Below are positions 47,723 through 57,859 of a stretch of DNA of 64,000 nt, one piece after another. Position 1 is the stretch's first letter. Each line of letters opens with the position of its first letter. The notes below the pieces were generated by a model, which saw nothing but the letters and a program-made list of their open reading frames with translations, made no database searches and was not told the origin of the DNA. The position numbers and the translations under genes are program-made. Source of the DNA: Hyphomicrobiales bacterium (lineage in GTDB: Bacteria; Pseudomonadota; Alphaproteobacteria; Rhizobiales; Rhizobiaceae); contig JAJFHV010000013.1 of NCBI GenBank assembly GCA_021775415.1, forward strand, positions 248,001-312,000, read 5' to 3'.

Positions 47723-49279
47723 TTAAGCCGCCTGCACCAGTTCTGGTCCACGGTGATTAGTTTCATGTTTTTCAGCGACACAGTCCTGGATGTCCAGCGC
47801 AATCAGATCTTTAAGAGGTAACGGCTTTGAATAGAGAAAGCCCTGATGCAACAATTCACCGAACTTGCCAAGATATTTAGCCTGCTCAATGTTTTCGATA
47901 CCTTCAACGGTAACGTCAAATCCCCTGATTTTGATCATGTTGAGGATTGAACTGAAAATTCGACGTCCGGTATCCGATACATCGATTTCCTGGATAAATT
48001 TTGCGTCTATCTTGATGCGATCAACATCGAATTGATTGAGATATGACAAGCCGGAATATCCGGTGCCGAAATCATCCAATGCGATGGAAATTCCACGCCG
48101 TCGCAGATCCGAAACGATTTGATTTGCCCGGTCGGCTGATTCCATCAAGACGTTTTCAGTAATCTCAATTTCCAGATTATTGGGATCAAATCCGGTTTCC
48201 TTCAAAATACGATCCACATCGGACAGGAATTCCGGCTGGAAAAAATGATCCGGCGATATGTTCACGGCCAGGTTCAATCCTGGAATGACGGAAATTGATT
48301 CACACGCTTTGCGAAGAATTACATTTCCAAGTTTCGCAGCAAGCCCCAGGGTTTCAGCAATCCCGACAAACTCACTGGGTGAAATATTTCCCAGTTCGGG
48401 GTCCTCCCACCGCGCAAGAGCCTCCACTCCGTAAACTGAATTGAGGCTGTGTGAAATCAATGGTTGAAAATGCAGTTCGATTTCGTTGGCTTCCAAAGCC
48501 TCTCGCAGCCTGATTTCCATTTTGCTTTGGCGTTTGGCTGTACTGGCGAGTTTGCCGGAGTATTCAACAAGACACTGAGCCGCAGAATCCATGCTTTGCA
48601 CATGGGCAAGTCCAACTTGCCAAAGAATTTCTTCGGCGTCACCTTGTTCACCATTGCTACTGGTCGCGCCTATTGTGAAGTCAACAAAAACAGAAACCCC
48701 TTCAATCACAATCGGGGACTTGGCAATCGAAAAAATTGTATCCGCAGTTTTGGCCAGTTCTCCTGTGTCGGAGAGTGGGTTAAACAGAATTCCGAATTGG
48801 TTTTCCGAAAATCTAACGAGCAGTTTGTCGGAGTCCATAAAACTCCGCAGCCGTTCTACTACTGATTTGATGACCTGGTTTGTGGCATCTTTCCCGACCG
48901 AATCGTTGATTGAATCAAGCCGCTTCATCCCAACCATCATAAGCCCAACCGGCTGAGCTGTTGTGGCGTCTTTTAAGGCATTCGCGAGCTGACTTTTGAG
49001 GTAATCGGAATTTGGCAAATCGGTTACAGAGTCAAACAACTGCACTTTTTCCAAACGCTTGGTGTCCTGAAATGATTTGATCAAAATCATCGATACGGTG
49101 CAAATCATCAACACACAGCAAGTAACAAGGTAGATATCATTCGAACCCGACGTCCAGGCTGCAGCCCCTTTGGAAAAGAACTCGCTCAACAAAAGCCAGA
49201 TGGCGAAATACCCAAACAGCAAGGTGGATATACTCAGAGCCACCGTTCTGTGGTGATGATTTTGTTGAAGGTTAAGCAT
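47723..49279 (-). CDS. Membrane GGDEF-EAL protein with degenerate GGDEF
   Basis: About 518 residues. Two transmembrane segments near the N-terminus (about 11-34 and 48-69). GGDEF-like domain (about 75-245) has RFSENQFGILF where the active GGDEF should be, so diguanylate cyclase activity is unlikely. EAL domain (about 265-500) keeps YGVEALARWEDPELG, NLEIEITENVL, ALDDFGTGYSGLSYL, RIKIDAKFI and TVEGIENIEQ, the key residues of a c-di-GMP phosphodiesterase. The start at 49279 is chosen to begin just before the first membrane segment. Confidence 0.88.
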   Translation of the reverse strand: MLNLQQNHHHRTVALSISTLLFGYFAIWLLLSEFFSKGAAAWTSGSNDIYLVTCCVLMICTVSMILIKSFQDTKRLEKVQLFDSVTDLPNSDYLKSQLANALKDATTAQPVGLMMVGMKRLDSINDSVGKDATNQVIKSVVERLRSFMDSDKLLVRFSENQFGILFNPLSDTGELAKTADTIFSIAKSPIVIEGVSVFVDFTIGATSSNGEQGDAEEILWQVGLAHVQSMDSAAQCLVEYSGKLASTAKRQSKMEIRLREALEANEIELHFQPLISHSLNSVYGVEALARWEDPELGNISPSEFVGIAETLGLAAKLGNVILRKACESISVIPGLNLAVNISPDHFFQPEFLSDVDRILKETGFDPNNLEIEITENVLMESADRANQIVSDLRRRGISIALDDFGTGYSGLSYLNQFDVDRIKIDAKFIQEIDVSDTGRRIFSSILNMIKIRGFDVTVEGIENIEQAKYLGKFGELLHQGFLYSKPLPLKDLIALDIQDCVAEKHETNHRGPELVQAA

Positions 49280-49546
49280 GAACCATGATCCCGCAATTAC
49301 ATCCAGTTGTTGGCATTCTTCTAAATTCGCCCTTGGATACCCCTGCAATTTCCATCTGCATTCATTAACGTTTCACTACGTGATTACAGTGGGCTTCCCC
49401 GCTAAGTCGGGTGAAACTATCCTAGCAAAAAACAGTTAGAATTTTATGATGTGATTGTTTCATATTGCCGGATTGAAATTAGTAATTTGTTAGCCGGTGA
49501 AATGCCTGCATTGATTATGCAAACAGAATGTATAGGCACACGGGGC

Positions 49547-51991
49547 TCAATTACTGTCACGCAAACGCAAATTGTTGGGATCGTATGGACTGTCTGCAAT
49601 GACTTTTGCTGAACACCGGTTATTGAGCACCGGTACTTCCAGCACAGTTCCTTCTTTTGCGAAATCAACATCGAGATAGGCCATCGACAGGCAGCCACCA
49701 ACATGGTGCGAAGAGGCTCCAGATGTTATCCTGCCAACCAGCTTGTCGCCAGAATATACGCCTTCATTCATATACGCATCGGCGTCGATGGTTTCGACCT
49801 GAAGGGTTACCATGCGCCTTTTCAAGCCTTCTTCCCGTTGTTTCAGCAGGGCCGCTTTGCCGACAAATTCGCCTTTGTCAAATTTGATAAATCGCTCAAG
49901 ACCGGCTTCCAGCGCTGTATGCTCGATGTTCATATCGCGATACATGGCCCGGTACGATTTCTCCAGCCGGAGCGATTCTATCGCACGATTGCCAATGAGT
50001 TTGATACCGTTGCTCTCTCCAGAGCCCATAGCCGCATCATAAAGGTCCAGATTGGAACTGATCGGGTGATAAAGCTCCCACCCAAGTTCACCTTCGTAAT
50101 TGACACGCATCATGCGAACGTCCGACACACGGCCAACGGTCAGGGTTTGGCTTGTCATCCATGGGAACGCCCCATTGGAAATATCGCCCTCCACCAAGGG
50201 CTCCAGTATTTTGCGGGAATTTGGACCAATTACGGTTAAACAACCGCGCTCAAGCGTGACGTTTTTCAAGGCAACACAGCCATCTTCAGGCAGGGATTTT
50301 TGCAGGATGTCAAAATCATGACGCTCACCGCGTGGTGTTGCGACAAGATAGAACAATTCATCGCTCAAGCGGGTGACGGAAAATTCCGCACGAACCGTGC
50401 CTTTCTCGGTTAAAAAATGCGCGAGCGCTATGCGGCCTGTCTTGGGCATCCTGTTGGCAAGAATGGTGTTTAGCCAATCTTCAGCGTCAGGGCCGGACAC
50501 CTCGAACTTCGCCATATTGGTCATGTCAATGAGACCCGCCGCCGTGCGGACGGCCTGACACTCTTTGGCAATATGCGGCAAAGAATTGAACTCGCGGTAA
50601 CTCCAGATATCAGTTCGCTCCTCGCCTTCAGGGGCAAACCACAGGGGAGTTTCCCAGCCATAAACTGAACCCCAAACTGCACCAGCTTCATCCATGCGGG
50701 CATAGCAGGGGGAGGTTTTTGCAGGCCTGGCGGCCTGCCACTCGTAGCCTGGATAATGAACGCCGAAATTGTGCGCAAACGCTTCCTTGATTTTCAGACC
50801 GGTCCACGTTTTGTTTGCGTGAGGACCAAACCGACGCGGGTCGACTTCTGAAAGGTCCAAATGGGGCTCACCATCAACAATCCAGTTTGCCAACTCATAG
50901 CCCAAGCCGGACATCATCAATCCACCGGAAAACCCCTCAGCCAGCCAAAAGTTTTTGAGACCCCATGCGGGACCGCAAAGCGGCAGATTGTCAGGCGTTG
51001 TGCATATCGGCCCGCGTACATTTGACTTGATGCCCGCCTCGCCAAGTACTGGAACCAGATCGAGTGCTGCTTCCCAATGTTTTTCTACGGCTTCCATATT
51101 TTCCGGCAGCAGATCTGCCCCGAACCAGTCGGGCACTCCATCTTTGGCAAAAAACTCCAGTTTTTCTGCCCTTTCGTAAGGGCCAAACATTAATCCGGCC
51201 CCTTCCTCACGGACATAACCATTGATGGCCTCATTGCGCAGTACCGGAAGTTCGGGCAACCCCACTGATTGCCTCTCTTTGACGCCGGGAACAGCTTCTG
51301 TAACCCAGTACTGATGAAGAATTGGGAAGGCCGGAAGATCAAGCCCGATCATCTTCGCTGTATTTTGCACATAGTTGCCGGTTGCAGTTACCACATGCTC
51401 GCAGGTGATATCGCCCTTGTTTGTATGCACAAGCCATTCACCATTTGGCAAACGTTCATAGCCGGTAACTTGTGTCTTGAGGTGTATTTGCGCACCAAGT
51501 TGCCGGGCGCCCTTTGCCAATGCCTGGGTGACGTCGGCGGACGCCACGTGACCATCATCGGGATTGTACACCGCGCCCAGGAGATTGGGGCTGCGCTGCA
51601 TCAGCGGCCACAGATCGAGCGTTTGTTCGGGTGTCAAAATTTCCGCCCGGACACCCTGGGTCTCGGCAATGGCCATATAGTTCAAATACTCATCCATTCG
51701 GTCGGCGGACTCGGCAATTCGAAGTTGACCGCATTTGTGCCAGCCGATTGCCTGCCCGGTTTCCTCTTCAAGACGCTCAAAGATTTCAATTGTCTTGGCC
51801 AGGACACGGCCAAAATTGTAGGAAAACGAGTAGAGGGGAACGAGGCCGGCCGCATGCCAGGTCGATCCGGCTGTGAGCTCCGTGCGTTCGAGTAAAACGG
51901 CATCGCTCCAGCCACGATGCGCAAGATGGTAGAGAATGCTGGCACCCACAACACCACCGCCAACAACCACTACACTAGCGTGATTTTTCAC
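49547..51991 (-). CDS. FAD-dependent dehydrogenase of the dimethylglycine/sarcosine type with GcvT-like domain
   Basis: 814 residues. FAD-binding DAO domain at the N-terminus (VVVGGGVVGASILYHLAHRG, TAGSTWHAAGLVPLY with the histidine that may carry FAD), an FAO-type middle domain, and a C-terminal aminomethyltransferase (GcvT) domain (about 430-810), with LEKSYRAMYRDMN and LRLRDSN at the end. Such enzymes oxidatively demethylate dimethylglycine or sarcosine and pass the one-carbon unit to tetrahydrofolate. Substrate is not certain. Confidence 0.9.
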   Translation of the reverse strand: MKNHASVVVVGGGVVGASILYHLAHRGWSDAVLLERTELTAGSTWHAAGLVPLYSFSYNFGRVLAKTIEIFERLEEETGQAIGWHKCGQLRIAESADRMDEYLNYMAIAETQGVRAEILTPEQTLDLWPLMQRSPNLLGAVYNPDDGHVASADVTQALAKGARQLGAQIHLKTQVTGYERLPNGEWLVHTNKGDITCEHVVTATGNYVQNTAKMIGLDLPAFPILHQYWVTEAVPGVKERQSVGLPELPVLRNEAINGYVREEGAGLMFGPYERAEKLEFFAKDGVPDWFGADLLPENMEAVEKHWEAALDLVPVLGEAGIKSNVRGPICTTPDNLPLCGPAWGLKNFWLAEGFSGGLMMSGLGYELANWIVDGEPHLDLSEVDPRRFGPHANKTWTGLKIKEAFAHNFGVHYPGYEWQAARPAKTSPCYARMDEAGAVWGSVYGWETPLWFAPEGEERTDIWSYREFNSLPHIAKECQAVRTAAGLIDMTNMAKFEVSGPDAEDWLNTILANRMPKTGRIALAHFLTEKGTVRAEFSVTRLSDELFYLVATPRGERHDFDILQKSLPEDGCVALKNVTLERGCLTVIGPNSRKILEPLVEGDISNGAFPWMTSQTLTVGRVSDVRMMRVNYEGELGWELYHPISSNLDLYDAAMGSGESNGIKLIGNRAIESLRLEKSYRAMYRDMNIEHTALEAGLERFIKFDKGEFVGKAALLKQREEGLKRRMVTLQVETIDADAYMNEGVYSGDKLVGRITSGASSHHVGGCLSMAYLDVDFAKEGTVLEVPVLNNRCSAKVIADSPYDPNNLRLRDSN

Positions 51992-52404
51992 TCAGCCATC
52001 TCCCGAATAAACAGTTATCTGTGCCTGGATGCCATCAGAATTCCGCCACCCACCTGTGGGTGCACACCAGCTGTGATTGTAAAGTACTTGTCCGCCCGGA
52101 CGTTATCCAAAGCCGACATCTTATTTGTAGTCGTGTGGCGATAGTTGATCAGGAGACATGCCTTTTAAAGCGCGGCGTTAACGAATTGAACAATCATAAT
52201 ACCTGCCGGATCATTCTGGAATTGATGCAAAATTGGTATTACCGCAGGTAATGTTTCGGGCCCGATATATACCTAAAGTTTTACATTTTTTGTTAACCGG
52301 CATCTCATACTAAAGTAGTGGGGCGAGTTACTGAAATGTGACTACGCGATAGGCTGGGCAGCCGGTGATTTATGATCGCCAGCAATGCCTTTGGGGGAAG
52401 TAGC
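51992..52404. promoter_or_regulatory. Divergent intergenic region with ATTACC dyad
   Basis: 413 bases between the flavoprotein gene (minus) and the leader frame of the histidine kinase (plus). A dyad ATTACC-GCA-GGTAAT (52238-52252) and one TTAACC half site (near 52292) are visible. I see no other gene or clear promoter. Confidence 0.4.
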
Positions 52405-52455
52405 ATGAATACGCATTTCGTATCCGGTTGGATTTCAAGCGGGGTTCAGCAATGA
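52405..52455 (+). CDS. Possible 16-codon leader frame coupled to the histidine kinase
   Basis: ATG at 52405 with a strong ribosome site (GGGGGAAG) a few bases upstream encodes [16 protein letters not shown] and ends at 52453-52455 (TGA), overlapping the kinase start ATG (52452) as ATGA. The kinase ATG itself has a weaker ribosome site (GGGG). This layout would couple kinase translation to the small frame. No family is recognisable at this length; it may act only through translation. Confidence 0.5.
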   Translation: MNTHFVSGWISSGVQQ

Positions 52456-54926
52456 GCAATGTTGTCAGGCGTGTACGCGCTTATTATCTGATCAGTCTTT
52501 TGCTGATCACGGTAATGGGAGGCTCATTTGCTTATTTGTCGAACCTGATAAATCGGGACATTGATGCTCTTACTGAAGTAAGTGAAAGCATAATGAATGC
52601 CGATTTTGAAGTGGTGCAAATTGTTAAAGAAGCAAACAGGTTGGAAAAGTCAGATTCAAATGACTTAAGCGAAAAGATCGTCAGTTCCCTGAAGAATCTG
52701 AAGTCGAAATTCACAACTCATCAAAATGAATATGTCACGTCAGCTGGCGCTCTGAGAGCGCGACTCAAAAAGGAACTGACCAAGGCAGGCAAGACTGGCC
52801 AAACCCTGTTGTTCATGCATCGCAAGCCGCATGAAGTGTTACTGTCGCGAATCGATGATCTGGACATCATTACGGCCGAACTGAAAAACGGAAGTTCGAA
52901 ATCCTATAAAACCGGCGAAGGTGCAGATATTCCATTGGTGCAGGATGCTCCATACGCATTGCAGGCAAACCTGATCGCCCAGCCTTACTATCTGATGATG
53001 CAGGCGAGTACGGTAAAACAGCGCAAATACGTGCAGGCCAAACTTCGAGAGAATTCGGCAAAATTGCTAACCTACACCTACAGTTTCATTATTTCCGGCT
53101 TTATCGGTGTCTGTTTGATCGGACTCCTGATTTTCCGGCCAATGGAGCGGCTTATCGTCCGTCAGCTGGCTGAACTTAAGGATGCCAATTCCCGGGTATC
53201 GGCTGCTGACCGTGCGAAATCGGAGTTTCTGGCCAACATGAGCCATGAGATAAGGACCCCCATGAATGGTGTTATGGGTATGGCAGAATTGCTGGCGGGT
53301 ACCGATTTGGATGCCAAGCAGTCAATGTTTACCGACGTGATTGTGAAGTCCGGTGCAGCACTTTTGACAATCATCAATGACATTCTGGACTTTTCCAAGA
53401 TTGATGCCGGTCAGATGGAATTGGACCCGGCCCCGTTTTGCCTGGCAGAGGCAATTGAAGATGTTGCCACACTGGTTTCTTCCAAAGTTGCCGAGAAGGA
53501 TTTGGAACTGATTGTGCGGGTTGATCCAAATTTGCCTGCGTCTCTTGTGGGCGATGTGGGGCGCATTCGCCAAATTGTCACCAATTTGATGGGCAACGCG
53601 GTCAAATTCACCGAAAAGGGCCACGTTTATGTAAATGTAGAGGGTACCGCCGAAACAGGCGACAACCACGGTGTGGCCAAACTGCGGATTTCTGTCGAAG
53701 ACACAGGGATTGGTATTCCCAAGGAAAAACTTGATCGTGTGTTTGATAAATTTTCTCAAGTGGACACGTCAGCTACCAGAAAACATGAAGGCACGGGCCT
53801 GGGGCTGTCAATTGCCTCGTCATTGGTGGAATTAATGAGCGGGAAGATTGGAGCGAACAGTGATTATGGCAGTGGCTCGACTTTCTGGTTTGAAATTGAC
53901 CTGCCGGTCCATGGCGAGCAGACTCACAAGAAACGCATACCGATGGATGTTTCCGGTTCGAGAATTCTCGTCGTGGACGACAATGAAGTAAACCGTTCGA
54001 TTCTGTGTGAACAGATGAGCTCCTGGAATTTTGATGGCGCTGCAGCCATGAGTGGAGCCGAAGCGTTGGCAGTACTTGATGCAGCTGTCAGCCAGCAAAT
54101 TGTCATTGACTGTGTGGTAATGGATTACCAGATGCCGGATATGAATGGTGGTGACACGGTGAAAGCCATGCAAGCCAATCCTCAACTGGCTGATATTCCG
54201 GTGATCATGCTGACATCGGTGGATGAAACCAATGACGGCAAAGCATTTTCTTCTCTGGGTGTGCAGGGCCATTTGACCAAGCCAACCCGCTCTTCTTTGC
54301 TGCTGGAAACCATCATCCAAGTATTACAGAATAAAAAGAACCGGGAAACGGGGAATGGCGAAGTCGCTCCTTCCGGTGTCATGCTTGCAAGGCAGATGGC
54401 TGGCTTGAATGCTTCGCCGGTTCGCAAGCAGCAAAAATCACTTGAAAAGGCATTCGACGGGAAAGTTGGAAAAGTCGCTGCACGAAATTCACAGGCCAAA
54501 GAAAGAGTTGCTTCGCCGCTCACCCGTGGGCCTGAGAGAATTGAAGTTCTGGTATGCGAAGACAACGAGGTGAACCAGATTGTCTTTACCCAGATATTGC
54601 AGGAACTAGGCCTTTCGTTCCGGATCGCAAACAACGGTAAGGAGGGGTTGTCATTGTACAGACACATGCATCCTTCCGTGATTTTGATGGATGTCTCCAT
54701 GCCGCAAATGAACGGCCTGGAAGCAACCAAAGCCATTCGCAATATCGAGAAAGAAACCGGTGAGCATACACCGATCGTTGGGGTTACAGCCCATGCGATC
54801 AAGGGCGACATGGAAAAATGCCTGGATGCCGGTATGGATGACTACCTCACAAAACCGGTTTCACCGGTCAAGCTTGAAGAAAAAATCCGCCACTGGATCG
54901 GCCAGTCAAAGTCAAAGGCTGCTTGA
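52452..54926 (+). CDS. Hybrid sensor histidine kinase with two receiver domains
   Basis: 824 residues. Two membrane segments (about 11-31 and 209-228) bracket a helical sensor of about 180 residues. HisKA: phospho-acceptor His 265 in [10 protein letters not shown]. HATPase: [41 protein letters not shown]. Receiver 1: [14 protein letters not shown] and the Asp of [24 protein letters not shown]. Receiver 2: [39 protein letters not shown]. No PAS, HAMP or Hpt domain is seen, so the phosphotransfer partner is elsewhere. Confidence 0.95.
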   Translation: MSNVVRRVRAYYLISLLLITVMGGSFAYLSNLINRDIDALTEVSESIMNADFEVVQIVKEANRLEKSDSNDLSEKIVSSLKNLKSKFTTHQNEYVTSAGALRARLKKELTKAGKTGQTLLFMHRKPHEVLLSRIDDLDIITAELKNGSSKSYKTGEGADIPLVQDAPYALQANLIAQPYYLMMQASTVKQRKYVQAKLRENSAKLLTYTYSFIISGFIGVCLIGLLIFRPMERLIVRQLAELKDANSRVSAADRAKSEFLANMSHEIRTPMNGVMGMAELLAGTDLDAKQSMFTDVIVKSGAALLTIINDILDFSKIDAGQMELDPAPFCLAEAIEDVATLVSSKVAEKDLELIVRVDPNLPASLVGDVGRIRQIVTNLMGNAVKFTEKGHVYVNVEGTAETGDNHGVAKLRISVEDTGIGIPKEKLDRVFDKFSQVDTSATRKHEGTGLGLSIASSLVELMSGKIGANSDYGSGSTFWFEIDLPVHGEQTHKKRIPMDVSGSRILVVDDNEVNRSILCEQMSSWNFDGAAAMSGAEALAVLDAAVSQQIVIDCVVMDYQMPDMNGGDTVKAMQANPQLADIPVIMLTSVDETNDGKAFSSLGVQGHLTKPTRSSLLLETIIQVLQNKKNRETGNGEVAPSGVMLARQMAGLNASPVRKQQKSLEKAFDGKVGKVAARNSQAKERVASPLTRGPERIEVLVCEDNEVNQIVFTQILQELGLSFRIANNGKEGLSLYRHMHPSVILMDVSMPQMNGLEATKAIRNIEKETGEHTPIVGVTAHAIKGDMEKCLDAGMDDYLTKPVSPVKLEEKIRHWIGQSKSKAA

Positions 54927-54948
54927 GGCAATAGGATAAATTGCAAAA

Positions 54949-54983
54949 CAGGCCTGTGATTATCACGGGCCTGTTTTTCTTTT
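54949..54983. terminator. Terminator between the histidine kinase and the solute-binding protein gene
   Basis: Stem CAGGCC (54949-54954) / GGCCTG (54968-54973), with inner GTGAT/ATCAC pairing, followed by T-rich bases (54974-54983); an A-run on the left side makes it usable on both strands. The two genes are convergent. Confidence 0.85.
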
Positions 54984-54995
54984 CATATCCAATAA

Positions 54996-56669
54996 TCAGG
55001 CAGACCATCCAATTTTATGCAGATGGAGCTCATAGGTTGGATGCATTTCGGCATTGAGCAAACCATCCTTGGCATGATGGAACAATGACCTCCAGTAAGG
55101 TTGAATGGTTACCCCCTCATCCTGCATCATTTTTTCGATCTTTGCCATTACCTCACGGCGCATGTTCGCGTCAGGTATGCCATTGGCATCATCCAGCAGT
55201 TTGTCGAACTCAGGATTGGCAAAGCCTGATTCGTTCCAGGCTCCACCGGTACGATAGGCAAGGTTGAGCACCTGAACACCCAAGGGGCGCATTTGCCAGT
55301 TGGTCGATGAGAACGGATATTTTGCCCAGTCGTTCCAAAACGTGGAGCCTGGCATAATCGTGCGCTTGACCTTGATGCCAGCTTCGCGAAGCTGGGCAGC
55401 CACCACATCTGTTGTGTCCTTGCGCCAGTCACCATCAATCGAAATCAGTTCATGCTCATAGTCCTGCATGCCTGCCTCAGTCATCAAGGCCATTGCTCCG
55501 TTTGGATCCTGCCCCCGCTTCGGTAGTTCCGCATACTCGGGGTGGATCGGGCAAACGTGATGGTTTTCCGCGACCGTACCAAGACCGGCAACACCAAGTT
55601 CCAGCAGAACATTATTGTCACACGCCATAGCCAGCGCACGACGAACGCGAACATCTGAATAAGGCTTTTTGCCATCCACCTCAGCTTGTTGGTTCGGACG
55701 GATCGTGATTGTACCAGCGGTCACCGCTTCTGATTTGTTCCAGCCGTCAAGATTGTCAAAAACCGCAACAAAATCTCCCGTGCTTTCCCAGTTGAGATCG
55801 TACTCGTCGGCTTCCGCGGCTGCTACAAATGCTGAAGGTTCAACACCCAGATCGATGAATTCAATGCGATCCAGATAGGCACCATTCTCTTCATCCCACC
55901 AGGTATGGCCCGTATTACGTACCAGGATGCCTTTCACGCCTACTTCATGGGCTTCTGGCTTGTATGGTCCGGTACCGATCGGATTAGACAGCATGCTTTC
56001 AGGAGAGCCATCATAGGATGAGTGTACAATTGCTGCCGGATAATCAGCCATGCCCGGGATAAGTGTGATGTCGGGGGTCGGAAGTTTCAGGACAACCGTA
56101 TGGCTGTCAGCTACTGTAATCGCACCTTCAGCCGCCTTTCCGGTATCATTGTCAATCAATGCCACCATGCGACCGGCCATGGAGTTGCCTTCAACATCTC
56201 TTTCGCACCAGCCTGCGATGCTGCGCGCCACATCTTCAGCAGTGAAATCCTCGCCATTGTTCCACTTCACACCCTTGCGCACATGCAATGTGTATTGTGT
56301 AGCATCATCACTTACATCCCAGCTTTCCAGGAGGCGGCCCTCAAAAGTCCCGTCCCGGTTGTATTGGACCAGATACTCAAGCCAGCCGCGGCAGTAGGCG
56401 GCGATTTGTCCCCAGTCGAAGGTGCGAGGATCTTTCAGAGCACGCACTTCCATTTGAACGCGAAGCGTACCACCCATTTTAGCCTCTGCCCTAGCTTCGG
56501 TTGGCACAACCATGCCCAGCATTGCATAGGCGGTTGCGGTTGTTGCACCGAAGACACTGGCGGTTGCGAGAAATTCGCGGCGATCCATATCACTACCGTT
56601 CTTCGCCGCTTCAGCGGCTTCAACGATTTCAGACGGCATTCGAAAGCCGTTTTTCTTGAAAAATTTCAT
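54996..56669 (-). CDS. ABC transporter substrate-binding protein, peptide/nickel family 5, Tat-exported
   Basis: 557 residues. A Tat signal is visible: [20 protein letters not shown] with a following hydrophobic stretch and AxA-like cleavage near EARA. The mature protein is of the SBP_bac_5 type: [40 protein letters not shown], and [15 protein letters not shown]. Ligand unknown (peptides, opines or similar). No permease or ATPase gene is nearby, so it is an orphan in this window. Confidence 0.93.
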   Translation of the reverse strand: MKFFKKNGFRMPSEIVEAAEAAKNGSDMDRREFLATASVFGATTATAYAMLGMVVPTEARAEAKMGGTLRVQMEVRALKDPRTFDWGQIAAYCRGWLEYLVQYNRDGTFEGRLLESWDVSDDATQYTLHVRKGVKWNNGEDFTAEDVARSIAGWCERDVEGNSMAGRMVALIDNDTGKAAEGAITVADSHTVVLKLPTPDITLIPGMADYPAAIVHSSYDGSPESMLSNPIGTGPYKPEAHEVGVKGILVRNTGHTWWDEENGAYLDRIEFIDLGVEPSAFVAAAEADEYDLNWESTGDFVAVFDNLDGWNKSEAVTAGTITIRPNQQAEVDGKKPYSDVRVRRALAMACDNNVLLELGVAGLGTVAENHHVCPIHPEYAELPKRGQDPNGAMALMTEAGMQDYEHELISIDGDWRKDTTDVVAAQLREAGIKVKRTIMPGSTFWNDWAKYPFSSTNWQMRPLGVQVLNLAYRTGGAWNESGFANPEFDKLLDDANGIPDANMRREVMAKIEKMMQDEGVTIQPYWRSLFHHAKDGLLNAEMHPTYELHLHKIGWSA

Positions 56670-56844
56670 GTAATCCTCCGTTAATCGGGATATCCGAGTT
56701 TAAGTGCAGACGTTACTGGTTGCAGGCATCTGCCACTTATTATGGAGTTTTCAAGAAATGTGAGAATACGGTATTTTCAATTTACACTATACCGATTTAT
56801 GAGAGTTCAAGCAGGCAATTAATACGCGACGAGAGTGCTTGTAA

Positions 56845-57324
56845 TCATCCCCGGTCTGAATCTTTCAACTTGCCGGGTTTGAGCGGAACGCCATACAGTT
56901 CCAGCCGGTGATCAACCAGCTTGTAGCCATGCTCCAGGGCAATTTTCTTCTGTAGTGCCTCAATTTCCTCGCTGGCGAATTCGATCACATCACCGGTCTT
57001 TAGATCAATCAGATGGTCATGATGGTCTTCCGGTACGATTTCATAGCGCGCGCGTCCGTCACGAAATTCGTGTCGCTCAATAATGTCGGTTTCTTCCAGA
57101 AGTTTCACGGTGCGATACACCGTGGCAATCGAGATATTGTTGTCAATCGCCGAGGCACGCCTGTAGAGGTCCTCTACATCCGGGTGATCGTCGGCGTTTT
57201 CAAGCACCTGTGCGATAACCTTGCGTTGCTCGGTCATCCTCAAGCCTTTTTCGGCGCAGCGTTTTTCTACAGACATCAGCTTGTCCGATAATTGACCTTG
57301 TAATTCGGCCCTTGATCTAGCCAA
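56845..57324 (-). CDS. fur: Fur/Mur-family metal-responsive regulator
   Basis: 159 residues. Winged helix: LRMTEQRKVIAQVLENADDH, PDVEDLYRRASAIDNNISIA, TVYRTVKLLEETDIIERHEF. Metal site: PEDHHDHLIDLKTGDVIEF. The C-terminal cysteine pair of E. coli Fur is absent. In rhizobia this gene next to miaB and rimI is a manganese-responsive Mur rather than an iron Fur; the sequence is compatible with that. Overlaps rimI by eight bases. Confidence 0.93.
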   Translation of the reverse strand: MARSRAELQGQLSDKLMSVEKRCAEKGLRMTEQRKVIAQVLENADDHPDVEDLYRRASAIDNNISIATVYRTVKLLEETDIIERHEFRDGRARYEIVPEDHHDHLIDLKTGDVIEFASEEIEALQKKIALEHGYKLVDHRLELYGVPLKPGKLKDSDRG

Positions 57325-57859
57325 GATCGCGCTTCATGACAAGCGCATTGGCGGCAGTTGTTTCACCGGTTCCCTTGGATGGGTAATACCCTCGCCGGTC
57401 TGAAATTTGTGAAAACCCAAGCCCTGCATAGAGTGATTTTGCAGCCTCATTACCTTCAGCGACCTCAAGAAACAGTGTCTTTATCCTGTCACTCTGAAGT
57501 CTCCTGATTGATTCCTCCATCAAATATCTGGCAATGCCACCCCGGCGTGCACCAGGATTTACCGCAATTGTAATCACCTCCGCCTCATCAAGCACACTGC
57601 GAATAATCACAAACCCCAAGGGTGGTTTGGTACCACCACCTTCGCGGCGCGCCACAAGACAAGAGTATCCTGGCCCTGCCAGCATTTTCTCAAGCTCTCC
57701 GTCTGACCAGCCATTCGAAAATCCAGCGTGATGAATTTCCGACAAGGGTGTCAGATCACCGGTTTGAGCTACTTCAACCACAAGCGCCGGCTTGCCGTGA
57801 ACTTTATTGTGGAGCCAGCTAAACACGGGGAAGCGCAAACCCGGTTTGCGGTTTGGCAT
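57317..57859 (-). CDS. rimI: Ribosomal protein S18-alanine N-acetyltransferase RimI-like
   Basis: 180 residues of the GNAT fold: LSEIHHAGFSNGWSDGELEK, ITIAVNPGARRGGIARYLME with the acetyl-CoA loop, and FLEVAEGNEAAKSLYAGLGF. RimI acetylates the N-terminus of S18; here placed between tsaB and fur as usual. The ATG at 57859 is a compromise: the frame is open further upstream inside tsaB. Confidence 0.92.
   Translation of the reverse strand: MPNRKPGLRFPVFSWLHNKVHGKPALVVEVAQTGDLTPLSEIHHAGFSNGWSDGELEKMLAGPGYSCLVARREGGGTKPPLGFVIIRSVLDEAEVITIAVNPGARRGGIARYLMEESIRRLQSDRIKTLFLEVAEGNEAAKSLYAGLGFSQISDRRGYYPSKGTGETTAANALVMKRDLG

Noticed and set aside
52261-52451. Cyclic di-GMP riboswitch before the histidine kinase
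   Set aside because: The conserved core bases of the known c-di-GMP riboswitch classes could not be found.
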